The notes under the pieces are model-generated. The model was not told where the DNA came from. It was given only the letters and a program-made list of their open reading frames with translations, and ran no database searches. DNA of 64,000 bases from Syngnathus acus. Its lineage: Eukaryota > Chordata > Actinopteri > Syngnathiformes > Syngnathidae. Positions 32,990 through 42,854 of this stretch are shown here, one piece after another. Made by a program: the position numbers and the translations under genes. Location of the stretch: assembly GCF_901709675.1 (NCBI RefSeq), contig NC_051087.1, positions 16,315,067 to 16,379,066 of the forward strand, given 5' to 3'. The stretch's first letter is position 1; each line of letters opens with the position of its first letter.

Positions 32990-33944
32990 GTTTAGTCAGT
33001 CTTCGCCAGTTGGTTCTCCAGGTGATGGAGGTCCATGGTGACGACATCGATCCATTGAGTGCGGGGGGCACCGTGGGGTTGTTTCCAGCCGGCAGTTTCT
33101 GGTTGGAAGTTGAGGATAGCGTGAGTCGGGTGTTCAGGGGGGAGTCGACGCTGTGCTGCCAGGTGGGATGCGGGGGTCTGTTGGGTGCGTTCCCGCAGCA
33201 CAGTGTTTTATCCCCGCTATAGTGCGCAGTGCTCTGGTGTCAAAGCCATCGATTCTGGCAGCCAGGGTCATGTTGAGAGGCCAGGTTTCTGCTCCGTAGA
33301 GGAGGATGGACAAAACTGAGGTGTTATTTATCCTTAGTTTGGTCTCTCTTGATATGGAGTGATGTCTCCACAGTTGTTTCCAGAGTGTTTTCATGGTAGT
33401 GGCTGCCAGAGCTCGTCCATCCATCCGTTTCATCCGTTCTATCCGTTCCATCCATCCATCCATCTTCTGTACCGCTTCATCCCCATGGGGGTCGCGGGCG
33501 TGCTGGAGCCTATCCCAGTCGTCATCGGGCAGTCGGCGGGACACACCCTGATCTGGTTGCCAGACAACCGCAGGGCACACAGAGACGAACAACCATTCGC
33601 ACTCGAATGGGACACACCTAGGGACAATTTGGAGTGCTCAATCGGCCTACCAAGCATGATTTTGGGATGTAGGAGGAAACCGGAGTGCCCAGAGAAAACC
33701 CACACGGACACGGGGAGAACATGCAAACTCCACACAGGGAATGCCGGAGGTGGAATCGAACCCGCACCCTACTAACTGTGAGGCGGATGTGCTACCCAGT
33801 GCACCACCATGCCGCCAGAGCACATCTCCGATTTATTTCTGGTAGCATGTTGCTGTTGCTGGTGATTATGGACCCACGGTAGGTAAAGGATGTTACAAAA
33901 TGGACTTCTCCATTGATATGCAGCGTCAGAGGGGATGGGCCTCC
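32990..33944 (-). pseudogene. RTE LINE ORF2 C-terminus
   Basis: The minus strand reads SILLYGAETW near 33310-33280, the conserved motif after the RT domain in RTE elements, then DTRALRTIAGIKH, and near the end DVVTMDLHHLENQL. Split by the SINE at 33416-33815; frames differ on its two sides. Confidence 0.85.
33416..33815 (-). mobile_element. tRNA-derived SINE, full length
   Basis: On the minus strand: a tRNA-like head at 33815 down to about 33745 with B box ggttcgattcc (33752-33762), a conserved body, and a 3' (GGAT)n tail with variant units at 33416-33460. A short ccagagc repeat on both sides fits a target duplication inside the RTE LINE. Confidence 0.88.
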
Positions 33945-34168
33945 TGTGTTGTTTTTACGTTGTGGGTTCTTAATAACCAAACCGTATATTGAGGAAGAAG
34001 AACTTTTACTTTCTTTCAACACGCTTCATCACATACAGTCTACAGCCCGGAACATTTACGTCTCCCTCGTCCTGTTCATTTTCTCAATCTTCAAGCGCCC
34101 TCTGCTGTCCGGAGGTACGTGTTACATAAACAATGATAAGCAGATCTCCATTTGCTGATATCATTACA
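33945..34168 (-). repeat. 3' LTR of the Gypsy element
   Basis: 224 bp. Lacks the 6-bp TTCACA present in the 5' LTR near 41770. Adjacent to the CCTCC duplication. Confidence 0.92.
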
Positions 34169-34388
34169 TCTTCCTTTTTTTTTTTAACTACCACTTTAAC
34201 GGTGAACCATGCTCTATATTGACAAAACTGACGTTGTCTGTCTTATCTGATGCATACACTTGAAAACAAATAATCACTCTCTTTTAACTTGTTGAGCTCA
34301 ACTCAGTTACCTTATAGTCAACAGAATTAGCTTACAATAACATCAGTCTGTATCACACACATATACAACTGTACTTAAAGAGATGTCA

Positions 34389-34721
34389 TCAATGTACAAC
34401 TAACGTAAACATTTGAATCTGTTCAATGCGTCTCTCAGGTGGCTTGACTCTTCTTGAAGATTTTCTGATTGCTGGTTCTTGTGCATGGTTAGGTAACTCA
34501 TGTGATGGAGTTTTGAGTGTGTTTTGAGCTTGTTCAGCAGCCTCAGATCTCTTTTCTCCAGTTGCAGTTTCTTTTAGAAGATCTCTGCGATTTCGTCTCA
34601 GAATAGCTCCATCTTCTATTTGAATGGTATACGACCTTGGTTGAACTTCACTTAGCACATTTGCTTTTTGTGTCCACGTGTTTGTTTTGTCTCTAAACCT
34701 CACTTGGTCTCCAGCATGCAA
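34389..34721 (-). pseudogene. Gypsy integrase C-terminal region
   Basis: The minus strand reads AGDQVRFRDKTNTWTQKANV then YTIQIEDGAILRRNRRDL, the small basic C-terminal domain that binds DNA in Ty3/Gypsy integrases, followed by a polar tail with KSSRRVKPPERR. About 110 residues are open. Separated from the rest of the integrase by a LINE-derived insertion at 34805-35523. Confidence 0.85.
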
Positions 34722-34804
34722 TTCAGGTAAGTTCCTTGTTCCTCTGTCATAACAGAACTTCTGCTTTGCTTTTTGCTGCTACTTGAACTTCCCCATGCTG
34801 TTTC

Positions 34805-35523
34805 AGAGTCAGAGTCAGAGTCAGCTTTATTGTCAATTCCTTCATGCTAAGACACACAAAGAAACCGAAATTTCGTTTCCCCTATCCCACGGTGACGAGA
34901 CACAGTACACGATTAACATACAAGTAAACAACGGGGGAGAGAGTTCAGGACCCCAACAGCCTGGAGATCACAAACTTCGCCAGTGGCGAGCAGTGCTAGC
35001 ATCCCACAACAGAGTCCCGGCACCATTCGTCACGGATGTAGACGCACAGTCCACCTCCTCGCGATGTTCCCCCTCGTACAATGGCCCGGTCCGCCCGATA
35101 GCACGCCAGCCGCTCCAGATGCACAGCAGTTGCGCACTGTCCGGTCCGTAGAACTCAGCAGGCATGTTGATGTCCAGCGATCGAACGTTCGCCAGAAGAA
35201 TGGAAGGCACGGCCGGGCGAGCTGGGTTGGCCGCCAGCCTGGCCCGGACGCCCAACCGGGGGAGGAATAGCAGGCGAGTCCGGCGACGCCACAGGACGAA
35301 GCAGACCGAGCGCCTTTAATGTCCCCGCTTCAAAGTCCAGATCGCCACAAAACTCGCTTTCGCCGATGTCGAGCAGAACCAGCCCGCCGCACTTGTAGCA
35401 CAACCCGGTACGACGAGACGAACACACAAAACGGGCGGACAAACCCACATTAAACGACAAAACAAAACACCGTTCGGGACAGAGAGAGGCCGCTGCGTGT
35501 GCACGCGCCGCCATCTTACTTCC
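34805..35523 (-). mobile_element. Deletion-derivative LINE (family M), copy 1
   Basis: About 719 bp, minus strand: starts ggaagtaagatggcgg, ends in an agctgactctgactctgac tail. It joins a LINE 5' end (start codon, partial endonuclease) directly to its 3' end. Very similar to copies at 37611 and 53998. A 119-residue ORF (35155-35514) is open. Inserted within the Gypsy integrase. Confidence 0.85.
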
Positions 35524-35559
35524 TTACTTTCCCTCCTTCATCTTAAGCAAGTCATCCTG

Positions 35560-35857
35560 AATGTGCAGATTTGATCTCAGTCGTCGTCCCACAAGTAGCT
35601 GCGCTGGCGACACACCACACTTAAGCGGCGTTGTGCGGTATACTAGCATGCTCTAGAAGAAGTCAGTTTCATGTTGAGCAGTTTGACACCTCATTTGTAA
35701 CATCCTGGTTAATCCGTGGCCAATACATAACCTCACGTGCTCTCTTTTTGCATTTTTCGATTCCAAGATGTCCTGCATGTATCTTCTTGAGCATCTCTCC
35801 TCGAAGACTCTTTGGAATAACTATCTTGCTTCCCTTGTAGATGATGCCTTCCACCAC
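35560..35857 (-). pseudogene. Gypsy integrase: zinc-binding N-terminus fused to post-core segment
   Basis: The minus strand reads HAGHLGIEKCKKRAREVMYW and NEVSNCSTC, the HHCC zinc finger of integrase. Then LKHETDFF is followed within a few codons by SMLVYRTTPLKCGVSPAQLL, which normally lies after the catalytic core. The DDE core has therefore been deleted, and the enzyme would be inactive. Confidence 0.85.
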
Positions 35858-36069
35858 GGACAGTTCTGCTCTGACATTCCAGTACTCCTGAATAACAGTT
35901 GGACTGGCTTGTTTACAGTTGGGCCATCCATCTGTGATAGTTTTGTATAGCGTTCTTAGTGTGTCATCTTTGCATGTTTCCTTTTTTATAAGTTACATTT
36001 TTCCATCCGAAACAGGCAATGCATTTGTGATCATGTTAACGTCGACTTGTGCATTTTGGAGTTAGCTGG

Positions 36070-37300
36070 ATGTTTTGGGTCGACAGCTCTGGACAATGTG
36101 TCAGCTGTGTACATCATCTTACCAGGATCACATCACATTGACTGCGTAGCGTTGCAGTCGGATCATCATTTTTGTATTCTCAGTACAGTCATTCAGCGGC
36201 TTCTGGAACAATGCAATCAATGGTTTATGGTCAGTTTCAACACTGATTGCTTGCCCTGAAACAAACTGGTGAAATCTTTCACAGGCATATGTTATGCTGA
36301 GCAGTTCTTTTTCAATCTGTGCATATCTTGTCTCCTCATCTGTCATGGATCGTGAAGCATATGCAACAGGCTGCCAATCACCATATTTCTGCATGAGTAC
36401 TGCCCCAAGTCCACTTTGTGATGCATCTGACGAGATTTGAATGGGTCTTGCAGGGTCATAGAACTTCAGAATGGGCTCTTCTGTGAGCAACTTCTTCAGT
36501 TCGCACCACAATTTCTCATGTTCATGATTCCACTTCCATTCTATTTTTTTTTCAGTCAGCTGTCTCAGTGGCGCCATCTTTTCAGAAAGGTTGGGTATGA
36601 ATTTTCCCATGTAGTTCATGCCATTAAACCTCTGTGCATCCTTCTTGCATTGTGGCCTTGGCATATTTTCAATTGCTGACACTTTTCTGGAATCCGGTCT
36701 GACGCCTTCACTGCTCAGGATGTCCCCTACAAATGTCAGTTCCTTCACTTCGAGCAGGCATTTCTCTTTATTCAGCTTCAGATTTGCTTTTCTGGTTGCT
36801 TCAAGCACATTTCTCAGTCTCATGTCGTGTTCTGTTTTTGTAGTTCCCCACACAATGATGTCATCCATTGATACGTCCACTCCTTCTAGGTGCTCATAGA
36901 TCATGTGTATTGTTTTGTGATACACCTCTGGCGCTGAAGCAATGCCGAAGGGCAGTTGCCGGAATCTATAGCTACCAAATGGACTGCTGAATGCGCATAG
37001 TTTTGAACTAGCATCGTTTAGCTTTAATTGCCAAAATCCTGATGATGCATCCAGTTTGCTAAAGTATTTTGCATTTGCAAACTGTGACATTATTTCTTCT
37101 CTCGTAGGGAGTTTGAAATGTTCTCTCTGAATAGCTCTGTTTAGATCTCTTGGATCCATGCATACTCTTGGCTGTCCATTCCTTTTCTCAACAATAACAA
37201 GAGAACTCACCCACTCTGTAGGTTCATCAATTTTCTGAACCAGCTCCAGTCTCTCCATCCGGTCCAGCTCATCCTTCAGTGGCTATTGAAGAGCAAATGG
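36070..37300 (-). pseudogene. Gypsy reverse transcriptase and RNase H
   Basis: The longest intact piece (36128-37258, 376 codons). RT: VCMDPRDLNRAI, FSKLDASSGFWQLKL (first catalytic Asp), FRQLPFGIASAPEVY, then VSMDDIIVWG with the two palm aspartates. RNase H: ISSDASQSGLGAVLM (Asp), YAQIEKELLSI (Glu), VETDHKPLIAL (Asp). An in-frame TAG near 37284 separates it from upstream pol, and a frameshift near 36128 precedes the linker reading TADTLSRAVD. Copies an RNA template into DNA in the family; here not expressible as a polyprotein. Confidence 0.93.
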
Positions 37301-37320
37301 TACTTTGCGGCATGTATGAA

Positions 37321-37518
37321 TCACTGGTGGCACTTTGTCATCCACTCGGATTTTGTGTTCTCCCGAAGGCATCCAAGTCCTTGGACCAAATCACTGTATT
37401 CTTCCATCAAAATGTTATAATCCATGTCATCGTCAGATACCACAAGTATCCTTTTGACTGGGTTCAGTCTTTCACAGGCTTCCAAACCTATTATGGTCTG
37501 CACATTATTTGGCACCAC
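37321..37518 (-). pseudogene. Gypsy pol, protease-RT linker
   Basis: 65-residue open frame (VQTIIGLEACERLNPVKRI...) directly upstream of RT in the element's direction. Matches the position of the protease/RT spacer; no catalytic motif. Confidence 0.6.
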
Positions 37519-37610
37519 AAGGAATGCTAGTGTATTTCCTTGTCCTTGTGTGTGACTTTAACAATGCATCTTCCTTTCACAGGTATATATATCACACTGA
37601 GGTAGTTCAC

Positions 37611-38325
37611 GGAAGTAAGATGGCGGCGCATGCACACGCAGCGGCCTCTCTCTGTCCCGAACGATGTTTTGTTTTGTCGTTTAATGTGGGTTTGTCCGCC
37701 CGTTTTGTGTGTTCGTCTCGTCGTACCGGGTTGTGCTACAAGTGCGGCGGGCTGGTTCTGCTCGACATCGGCGAAAGCGAGTTTTGTGGCGATCTGGACT
37801 TTGAAGCGGGGACATTAAAGGCGCTCGGTCTGCTTCGTCCTGTGGCGTCGCCGGACTCGCCTGCTATTCCTCCCCCGGTTGGGCGTCCGGGCCAGGCTGG
37901 CGGCCAACCCAGCTCGCCCGGCCGTGCCTTCCATTCTTCTGGCGAACGTTCGATCGCTGGACATCAACATGCCTGCTGAGTTCTACGGACCGGACAGTGC
38001 GCAACTGCTGTGCATCTGGAGCGGCTGGCGTGCTATCGGGCGGACCGGGCCATTGTACGAGGGGGAACATCGCGAGGAGGTGGACTGTGCGTCTACATCC
38101 GTGACGAATGGTGCCGGGACTCTGTTGTGGGATGCCAGCACTGCTCGCCACTGGCGAAGTTTGTGATCTCCAGGCTGTTGAGGTCCTGAACTCTCTCCCC
38201 GTTGTTTTACTTGTGTGTTAATCGTGTACTGTGTCTCGTCACCGTGGGATAGGGGGAACGGTATTTCGGTTTCTTTGTGTGTCTTAGCATGAAGGAATTG
38301 ACAATAAAGCTGACTCTGACTCTGA
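37611..38325 (+). mobile_element. Deletion-derivative LINE (family M), copy 2
   Basis: About 715 bp on the plus strand. Starts ggaagtaagatggcgg and ends caataaagctgactctgact, with AATAAA at 38303-38308. Inserted in Gypsy pol. The order 5' UTR, ORF start, endonuclease pieces (ILLANVRSLD; in another frame CYRADRAIV and GGGLCVYIRDEW), then 3' UTR shows that the bulk of the LINE is deleted. Three near-identical copies imply mobilisation in this deleted form. Confidence 0.87.
37620..37979 (+). CDS. 119-residue ORF of the deletion-derivative LINE
   Basis: ATG at 37620, the first ATG of the element. Basic Ala-rich start (MAAHAHAAASLCPERC), a GLCYKCGGLVLLD segment with CxxC, an acidic stretch, then a Pro/Gly-rich end in HQHAC. 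Nearly identical in the copy at 35155-35514 (minus). In copy 3 the stop TGA is TGT and the frame runs on to 189 residues. It could be the start of LINE ORF1 or ORF2; no known fold is recognised. Expression is unproven. Confidence 0.45.
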   Translation: MAAHAHAAASLCPERCFVLSFNVGLSARFVCSSRRTGLCYKCGGLVLLDIGESEFCGDLDFEAGTLKALGLLRPVASPDSPAIPPPVGRPGQAGGQPSSPGRAFHSSGERSIAGHQHAC

Positions 38326-38339
38326 TATTTGGTCCTGAG

Positions 38340-39127
38340 TATCCACTTACTTTCGCTTTAGTTGCATTTTTTTTTGTTTTGGTATGGCGCTGCTGTGAGT
38401 GGCAGCCTCCCAACGGTGTTCTCTCTTTTCCACTTTATTTCCTTCTTTTCTCCTTTTTCTTTCCTTGTATTTGTCCATTCGGCGATGCTGGTGCCTTCTA
38501 CCGCACCTCGGCGTGTGCAGATTGCTAAGGATTGGATATTTTTTTTCCCTGGGAGCCGGGATGGCTGCGCACATCAGTCGGGACTGGCGTGACTCTACGA
38601 CGGCCATCCTGCTCATCTGGCCGGTGCTGACCAGATCCCTCGCCTTGGCCTCGCAGCTGCACCCCTTGTAGAAGGTCCGCTTCCTCGTGCTCGTCGGAAC
38701 CAACGACCGTCGCCGTGCGAGCCCCATGGTGACCATCTGCACGTGTCCCGACTGGGTGCCCAGGACGCTGCTCACACGTTAGCCGATTTTGTGATGTTTT
38801 ACCGATTCACGACCACGGTCCATTGGGCGCCGTTGAACTTGACTGCCCTTACACCTGTTTATGGACCCCGTGGAGGCTATTTTGTGTTTTGGGGTGTTCT
38901 TTGGTATTAAAGGGGGCTGGTTGGCCGCTGTTACTTTTTTCCTTTGTCTTGCTTTGCTTTGATGGCTTTTAATTTTTTCACTGACTGGCTTTCTTTATGG
39001 TGCCGTTGTGTGGCAGCCTTATAGGAGCCTATTGAGTTGCACTCATGTCATCTGTGTGCTATATACCCGCTCTGTGGTCTGAATACTGCTGGGGCCTGAA
39101 TTTCCCCACCCCAGGGATCAATAAAGT

Positions 39128-39169
<42 letters not shown>
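38340..39169 (+). mobile_element. LINE/retroposon 3' end with CAAT tail, copy 2
   Basis: Same family as 8196-8813 but extending further 5' (to about 38340, boundary uncertain). Ends ccccagggatcaataaagtt then (TCAA)n to 39169, where Gypsy pol resumes. No recognisable protein domain. Confidence 0.75.
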
Positions 39170-39410
39170 GTATTTTGGGTCTGATTCTCTTGAATTCTCT
39201 CTCTGATATGACGTTCGCCTGGGCACCTGTATCCAGTTTAACCTCCATGTGCGTGTCATTCACTTTAAGTGTCATCATCCAATCATGTGTTTCCACTTTG
39301 TTTTCTGTCACACTGTCCACATAAAATTCATCAGTCATCTTCATCCACTGCATGGACTTTGTTTTGGGGTCTGATTTCTGCAGCACCGAGCATAATGGTT
39401 ATTTTTATTA
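39165..39410 (-). pseudogene. Gypsy aspartic protease
   Basis: The minus strand reads DWMMTLKVNDTHMEVKLDTG, then AQANVISEREF; LDTGA is the catalytic aspartate motif of retroviral-type proteases. Truncated on one side by the CAAT retroposon and on the other by T2. Confidence 0.85.
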
Positions 39411-39517
39411 CCGTAATTTTCGGACTATAAGTCGCGGTTTTTTTCATAGTTTGGGTTGGGTGGGGGGGCGACTCATACTCAGGAGCGACTTATATGTGTT
39501 TTTTTTCAAAAATTTTC

Positions 39518-39548
<31 letters not shown>

Positions 39549-40734
39549 AAACCGCGATAAACGAACCGCAATGTAGCAAGGGATTACTGTAATTTGAATT
39601 TCAAGTGACGTCAGCAGCGCGACGTCGCGGTCAGCAACGCGACGTCAGCAGCGCGACGTCAGCAGCGCGACGTCAGCAGCGCGACGTCAGCAGCGCGACG
39701 TCGCGCGTCAGCAGCGCGACGTCAGCAGCGCGACGTCAGCAGCGCGACGTCAGCAGCGCGACGCGGCGTTGTTTACATAAAGGACAAAGATTGACTCGAC
39801 GGAGCTCTCTTTCACTTCCGTGGATTGAAGTCGGGGGCCGGCGCTCGGCCGGGTGGCTGTCCAGGGACGGTGGATGGGGCTCGGACAATGCTTTTACGCA
39901 CGCCCGGTCCTACTCTACCGAGCTGTCTTTCACCTCCGTGGATGGAAGTCGAGGGCCGGCGCTCGGCCGGGTGGCTGTCCGGGGACGGTGGATGGGGCTC
40001 GGTCATGGCTTTTACGCACGCCCGGTCCTATTCTATGGAGCTCTCTTCCATTTCCGTGGCTGGAAGTCCACGCCGCCACACGCCTGGAAGTTTGTTTTGT
40101 TAAATAAAGAGCCGTTTACCAAACCCACGTCTTTCCTTGAACTTTGTTAACGCTACAATATAGTTATATAGTAGATCTGTGGAATAACGACGAGGCTGAC
40201 GTCAGGGCGCACGCACGCGCGGCGTTGTTGACAAAGGACGAGGAATTTGATCGATGGATTTAATGATTTAGAGTGCACAGATGGTTTGATAACATTATTG
40301 CTTATATAATAGTTATTTGATATATAATTTATATATCGTTATATGGGCCTGTGGAATATTTTGAAGTGCAAGAGCCGTCAGCGGCGCGCACGCATTGTTG
40401 ACAAAGGACGATTGATGGATTTAATGAATTGGAGTGACACAGATGGTTTTATTAACGTGTTATTTATGTAATAGTTTTTTGAATAACTCTGAATTTTACG
40501 TCAGGGCCGTTCTCAGCTCTTAGTTTGTGTTTATGTCACGTTAGCATACCTATCGTTTAGCCTGTTGTTGCTCGTTCATGACTGTTCTTGGTGTTGGATT
40601 TTGTCGAATAAATTGCCCCCCAAAATGCGACTTATAGTCCGGAGCGACTTATATATGTCTTTTTTCACTTTTTTGGGCATTTTATGGCTGGTGCGACTTA
40701 TACTCCGGTGCGACTTATAGTCCGAAAATTACGG
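39411..40734 (+). mobile_element. Family T element, copy T2
   Basis: 1324 bp between CCGTAATTTTCGG and CCGAAAATTACGG, TA on both sides (39409-39410, 40735-40736). Inserted between protease and gag zinc knuckle of the Gypsy element. Contains a 14-bp minisatellite (39607-39768), two full units plus part of the GC-rich array (39830-40100), aataaagagccg (about 40104), about two units of the AT-rich array (spacing 161) and a second AATAAA near 40607. No transposase. Confidence 0.9.
39607..39768. repeat. 14-bp minisatellite (gacgtcagcagcgc) in T2
   Basis: About eleven units with two irregular joints. T1 and T3 have only a single gacgtcag at the matching place, so this array expanded after T2 inserted or in its recent source. 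Confidence 0.9.
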
Positions 40735-41459
40735 TACAATTGTTGCACGTTTTGCCATAAGCCGAACATTTTTTAGGAGGATGTTGTGTTCCACAACGAC
40801 CACAAGTTTTTCCTTTACTATCTGTGTACCTGGTGACTTTGATTTCAGTTTAGTCTTGGAGGTCGCATTCTTTTTATTGCCTATGTATATGCTCCGATTC
40901 ACAGCATCTATGTTGCAGCTGTCACTGATGAGTTCTTTTGCTTGCACTTTTACAATCTCAGCCGCTCTGCAGAGCTTCAATGCTTTTTCCAGGTCGAGAT
41001 CTTCCTCTCTCAGTAGCCTTTCTCTAAGACCATTATCAGAAATCCCGCAGATTAATATCTTTAATTAACGAGTCTGTTAGTCCTCCAAATTCACGCATTT
41101 TACTTCTGTTCCGTAGCTCTGTTACATATTGACCGATTGTCTCTCCTGTCTTCTGAGCGTATGTAAAAAATCTGTGCCTCTCAAATGTCATTTCTCTTCG
41201 GTATGCAGTAAACTTCAAAATTCTCCATTATCTTATCTAGCTTCCTTGCATCTCCATCAGCAAACGTAAAGTTATTATAAACTTCTAGTGCATCCTCACC
41301 CACCACGTGTAAAAACACTGCAGCTTGCTTTTTGTCACTTCCCAAGTCCCATTGCCGATAAGTACAAAGCAAAGCGCTGCTTAAATCTCCTCCAATTCTC
41401 AGCCACGTTCCCAGTAAGCTGAAGGGCAGGCGGTGGATGTAAGCCGTCCATGTTGTCAT
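40735..41459 (-). pseudogene. Gypsy gag
   Basis: Minus strand, about 240 codons in at least four frames. GEDALEVYNNFTF and MENFEVYCIPKRN (capsid-like), then FFTYAQKTGETIGQYVTELR, RERLLREEDLDLEKALKLC, and a zinc knuckle KTCGRCGTQHPPKKC just before T2. Frameshifts lie near 41190, 41055 and 40835. Gag packages RNA in the family; this copy cannot make a continuous protein. Confidence 0.85.
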
Positions 41460-41589
41460 CGCTCTTCTTCACACAGCGGGTTAGCAACACAATGCCCACT
41501 GCTAAGCTGATGCGTCAATATCGTTAGCTGAGTGGCTAGTGATTAGCTTGCCTGGTGACACTTCTCCCCAATACCATCTTCTGACACCA

Positions 41590-41818
41590 TGTGTTGTTTT
41601 TTTGTTGTGGGTTCTTAATAACCAAACCGTATATTGAGGAAGAAGAACTTTTACTTTCTTTCAACACGCTTCATCACATACAGTCTACAACCCGGAACAT
41701 TTACGTCTCCCTCGTCTTGTTCATTTTCTTAATCTTCAAGGCCTTCTGCTGTCCGGAGGTACATGTTACATTCACATAAACAATGATAAGCAGATCTCCA
41801 TTTGCTCATATCATTACA
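41590..41818 (-). repeat. 5' LTR of the Gypsy element
   Basis: 229 bp. The adjoining minus-strand TGGTGTCAGAAGATGG is in the primer-binding-site position. Flanked by CCTCC at 41819-41823. Confidence 0.92.
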
Positions 41819-41823
41819 CCTCC

Positions 41824-42854
41824 TATCTGCATTAGTTTTGTTTTGGGCCAGCTGACCTTCAGACCCAGTTTGTTGGCTTCCTCTTGTTAGATTTCCAAGG
41901 CTTCTTTCAACTGATCAGGGATGGAGCAAAATAGCGTGGTGTCATCTGCATATTCCAGATCAGTGAGGTTATAACTGCCTAGTTTAACCCTGGAATACGC
42001 GCACATATCCGTTCCATCAGCTGGTCGATGATGCAGTTAAAAAGATCTGGTGCAGCTACACATCCCTGTCTCACACCGCTTTCATCATTTCCGCTGTGAT
42101 GTTACAGATACCAGGGGCTCTGTCGTTTCGAAGTTTGGTCAGGGCTTGCGTAACCTCTTCTTTTGTGATTGAGTCCATGCTGCAGTTGTAATTTGCACTG
42201 GCATTTACGGATGATATGGTGAGAGCGTGGTCTGTTTGGGGTGGGGGATGATGCAACAGGTCGCTGAAATGCTCCTTCCAGCGGCTGATACAGCCGTCCT
42301 CGGAGTTCAGTATGTTACCCTCCGCGTCCTTTACCAAGACTGCCTTCTGTTGGGGGGCCTGTTTTCACTCGCCTCAGGGTTCGATACACTTGGGTGAAGT
42401 TATTGTTTTCTGCAGCAGACTCCAGGCATTCTGCTTCTCCTTGCCAGAATTTCTCCCTGTCTACTTGTATTGCTGTGTTCCGTATACGATTCAGGCGACG
42501 ATATTCGGTCATGACGCCCCCGAGACGTGCAGCTCTGCGCAGTTCTATGATTTCTAGTGTTGTTGGTGATATCCAGCGACGCCTAGGTGTATAGTGAGTG
42601 CGTCGGATGGAATCAGCGTTTGCTTGGTTTATTATAGACACAAAAAGGTCCCAGTTGGTGAGTTCTTTCTTGGCCAGGGTATTGTGCCTGTTGGGGATGG
42701 AGCAGGTAAACACTGAGGTGATGGTTTGATCTTGAAGATAGGAAGATCTCAGTCGAGGTGTTACCTGTGATGATGGGATGGCCTTTAATTTCAGTCTCAG
42801 CTGAAAAATCGGTAATCGGTGGTCTGTGTTAGCTAGCTGGGCCCCACGATACAC
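41824..42854 (-). pseudogene. RTE LINE reverse transcriptase (internal deletion)
   Basis: Minus strand: IQVDREKFWQGEAECLESAA upstream, then EEVTQALTKLRNDRAPG and NITAEMMKA, the RTE RT entry motif. The next codons read GVRQGCVAAPDLFN in another frame, so the fingers and first palm segment (about 100 or more residues in intact RTE) are deleted at about 42080. YADDTTLFC, with both palm aspartates, survives near 41960. The polymerase could not function. Confidence 0.88.

Larger units (their letters stand above)
33945..41818 (-). mobile_element. Ty3/Gypsy LTR retrotransposon, complete ends, interrupted and degraded
   Basis: Minus strand. LTRs at 41590-41818 (5') and 33945-34168 (3'), both TGTGTTG...ATTACA; 5-bp duplication CCTCC (33940-33944, 41819-41823). 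A purine tract sits next to the 3' LTR (34169-34186). Order: gag, protease, RT-RNase H, integrase, then LTR, as in Ty3/Gypsy. Insertions: LINE derivatives (34805-35523, 37611-38325), CAAT retroposon (about 38340-39169) and T2 (39411-40734). Frameshifts, a nonsense codon and an integrase deletion make it inactive. LTR differences by eye are about nine substitutions plus short indels. Confidence 0.92.

Noticed and set aside
32654-33222. Histidine/threonine-repeat ORFs
   Set aside because: Translation of the (CA)n microsatellite fused to LINE sequence.
33945-41818. Endogenous retrovirus with env
   Set aside because: Order and motifs (chromodomain-less pol, no env-like ORF between integrase and LTR) fit Ty3/Gypsy; no envelope reading frame is visible.
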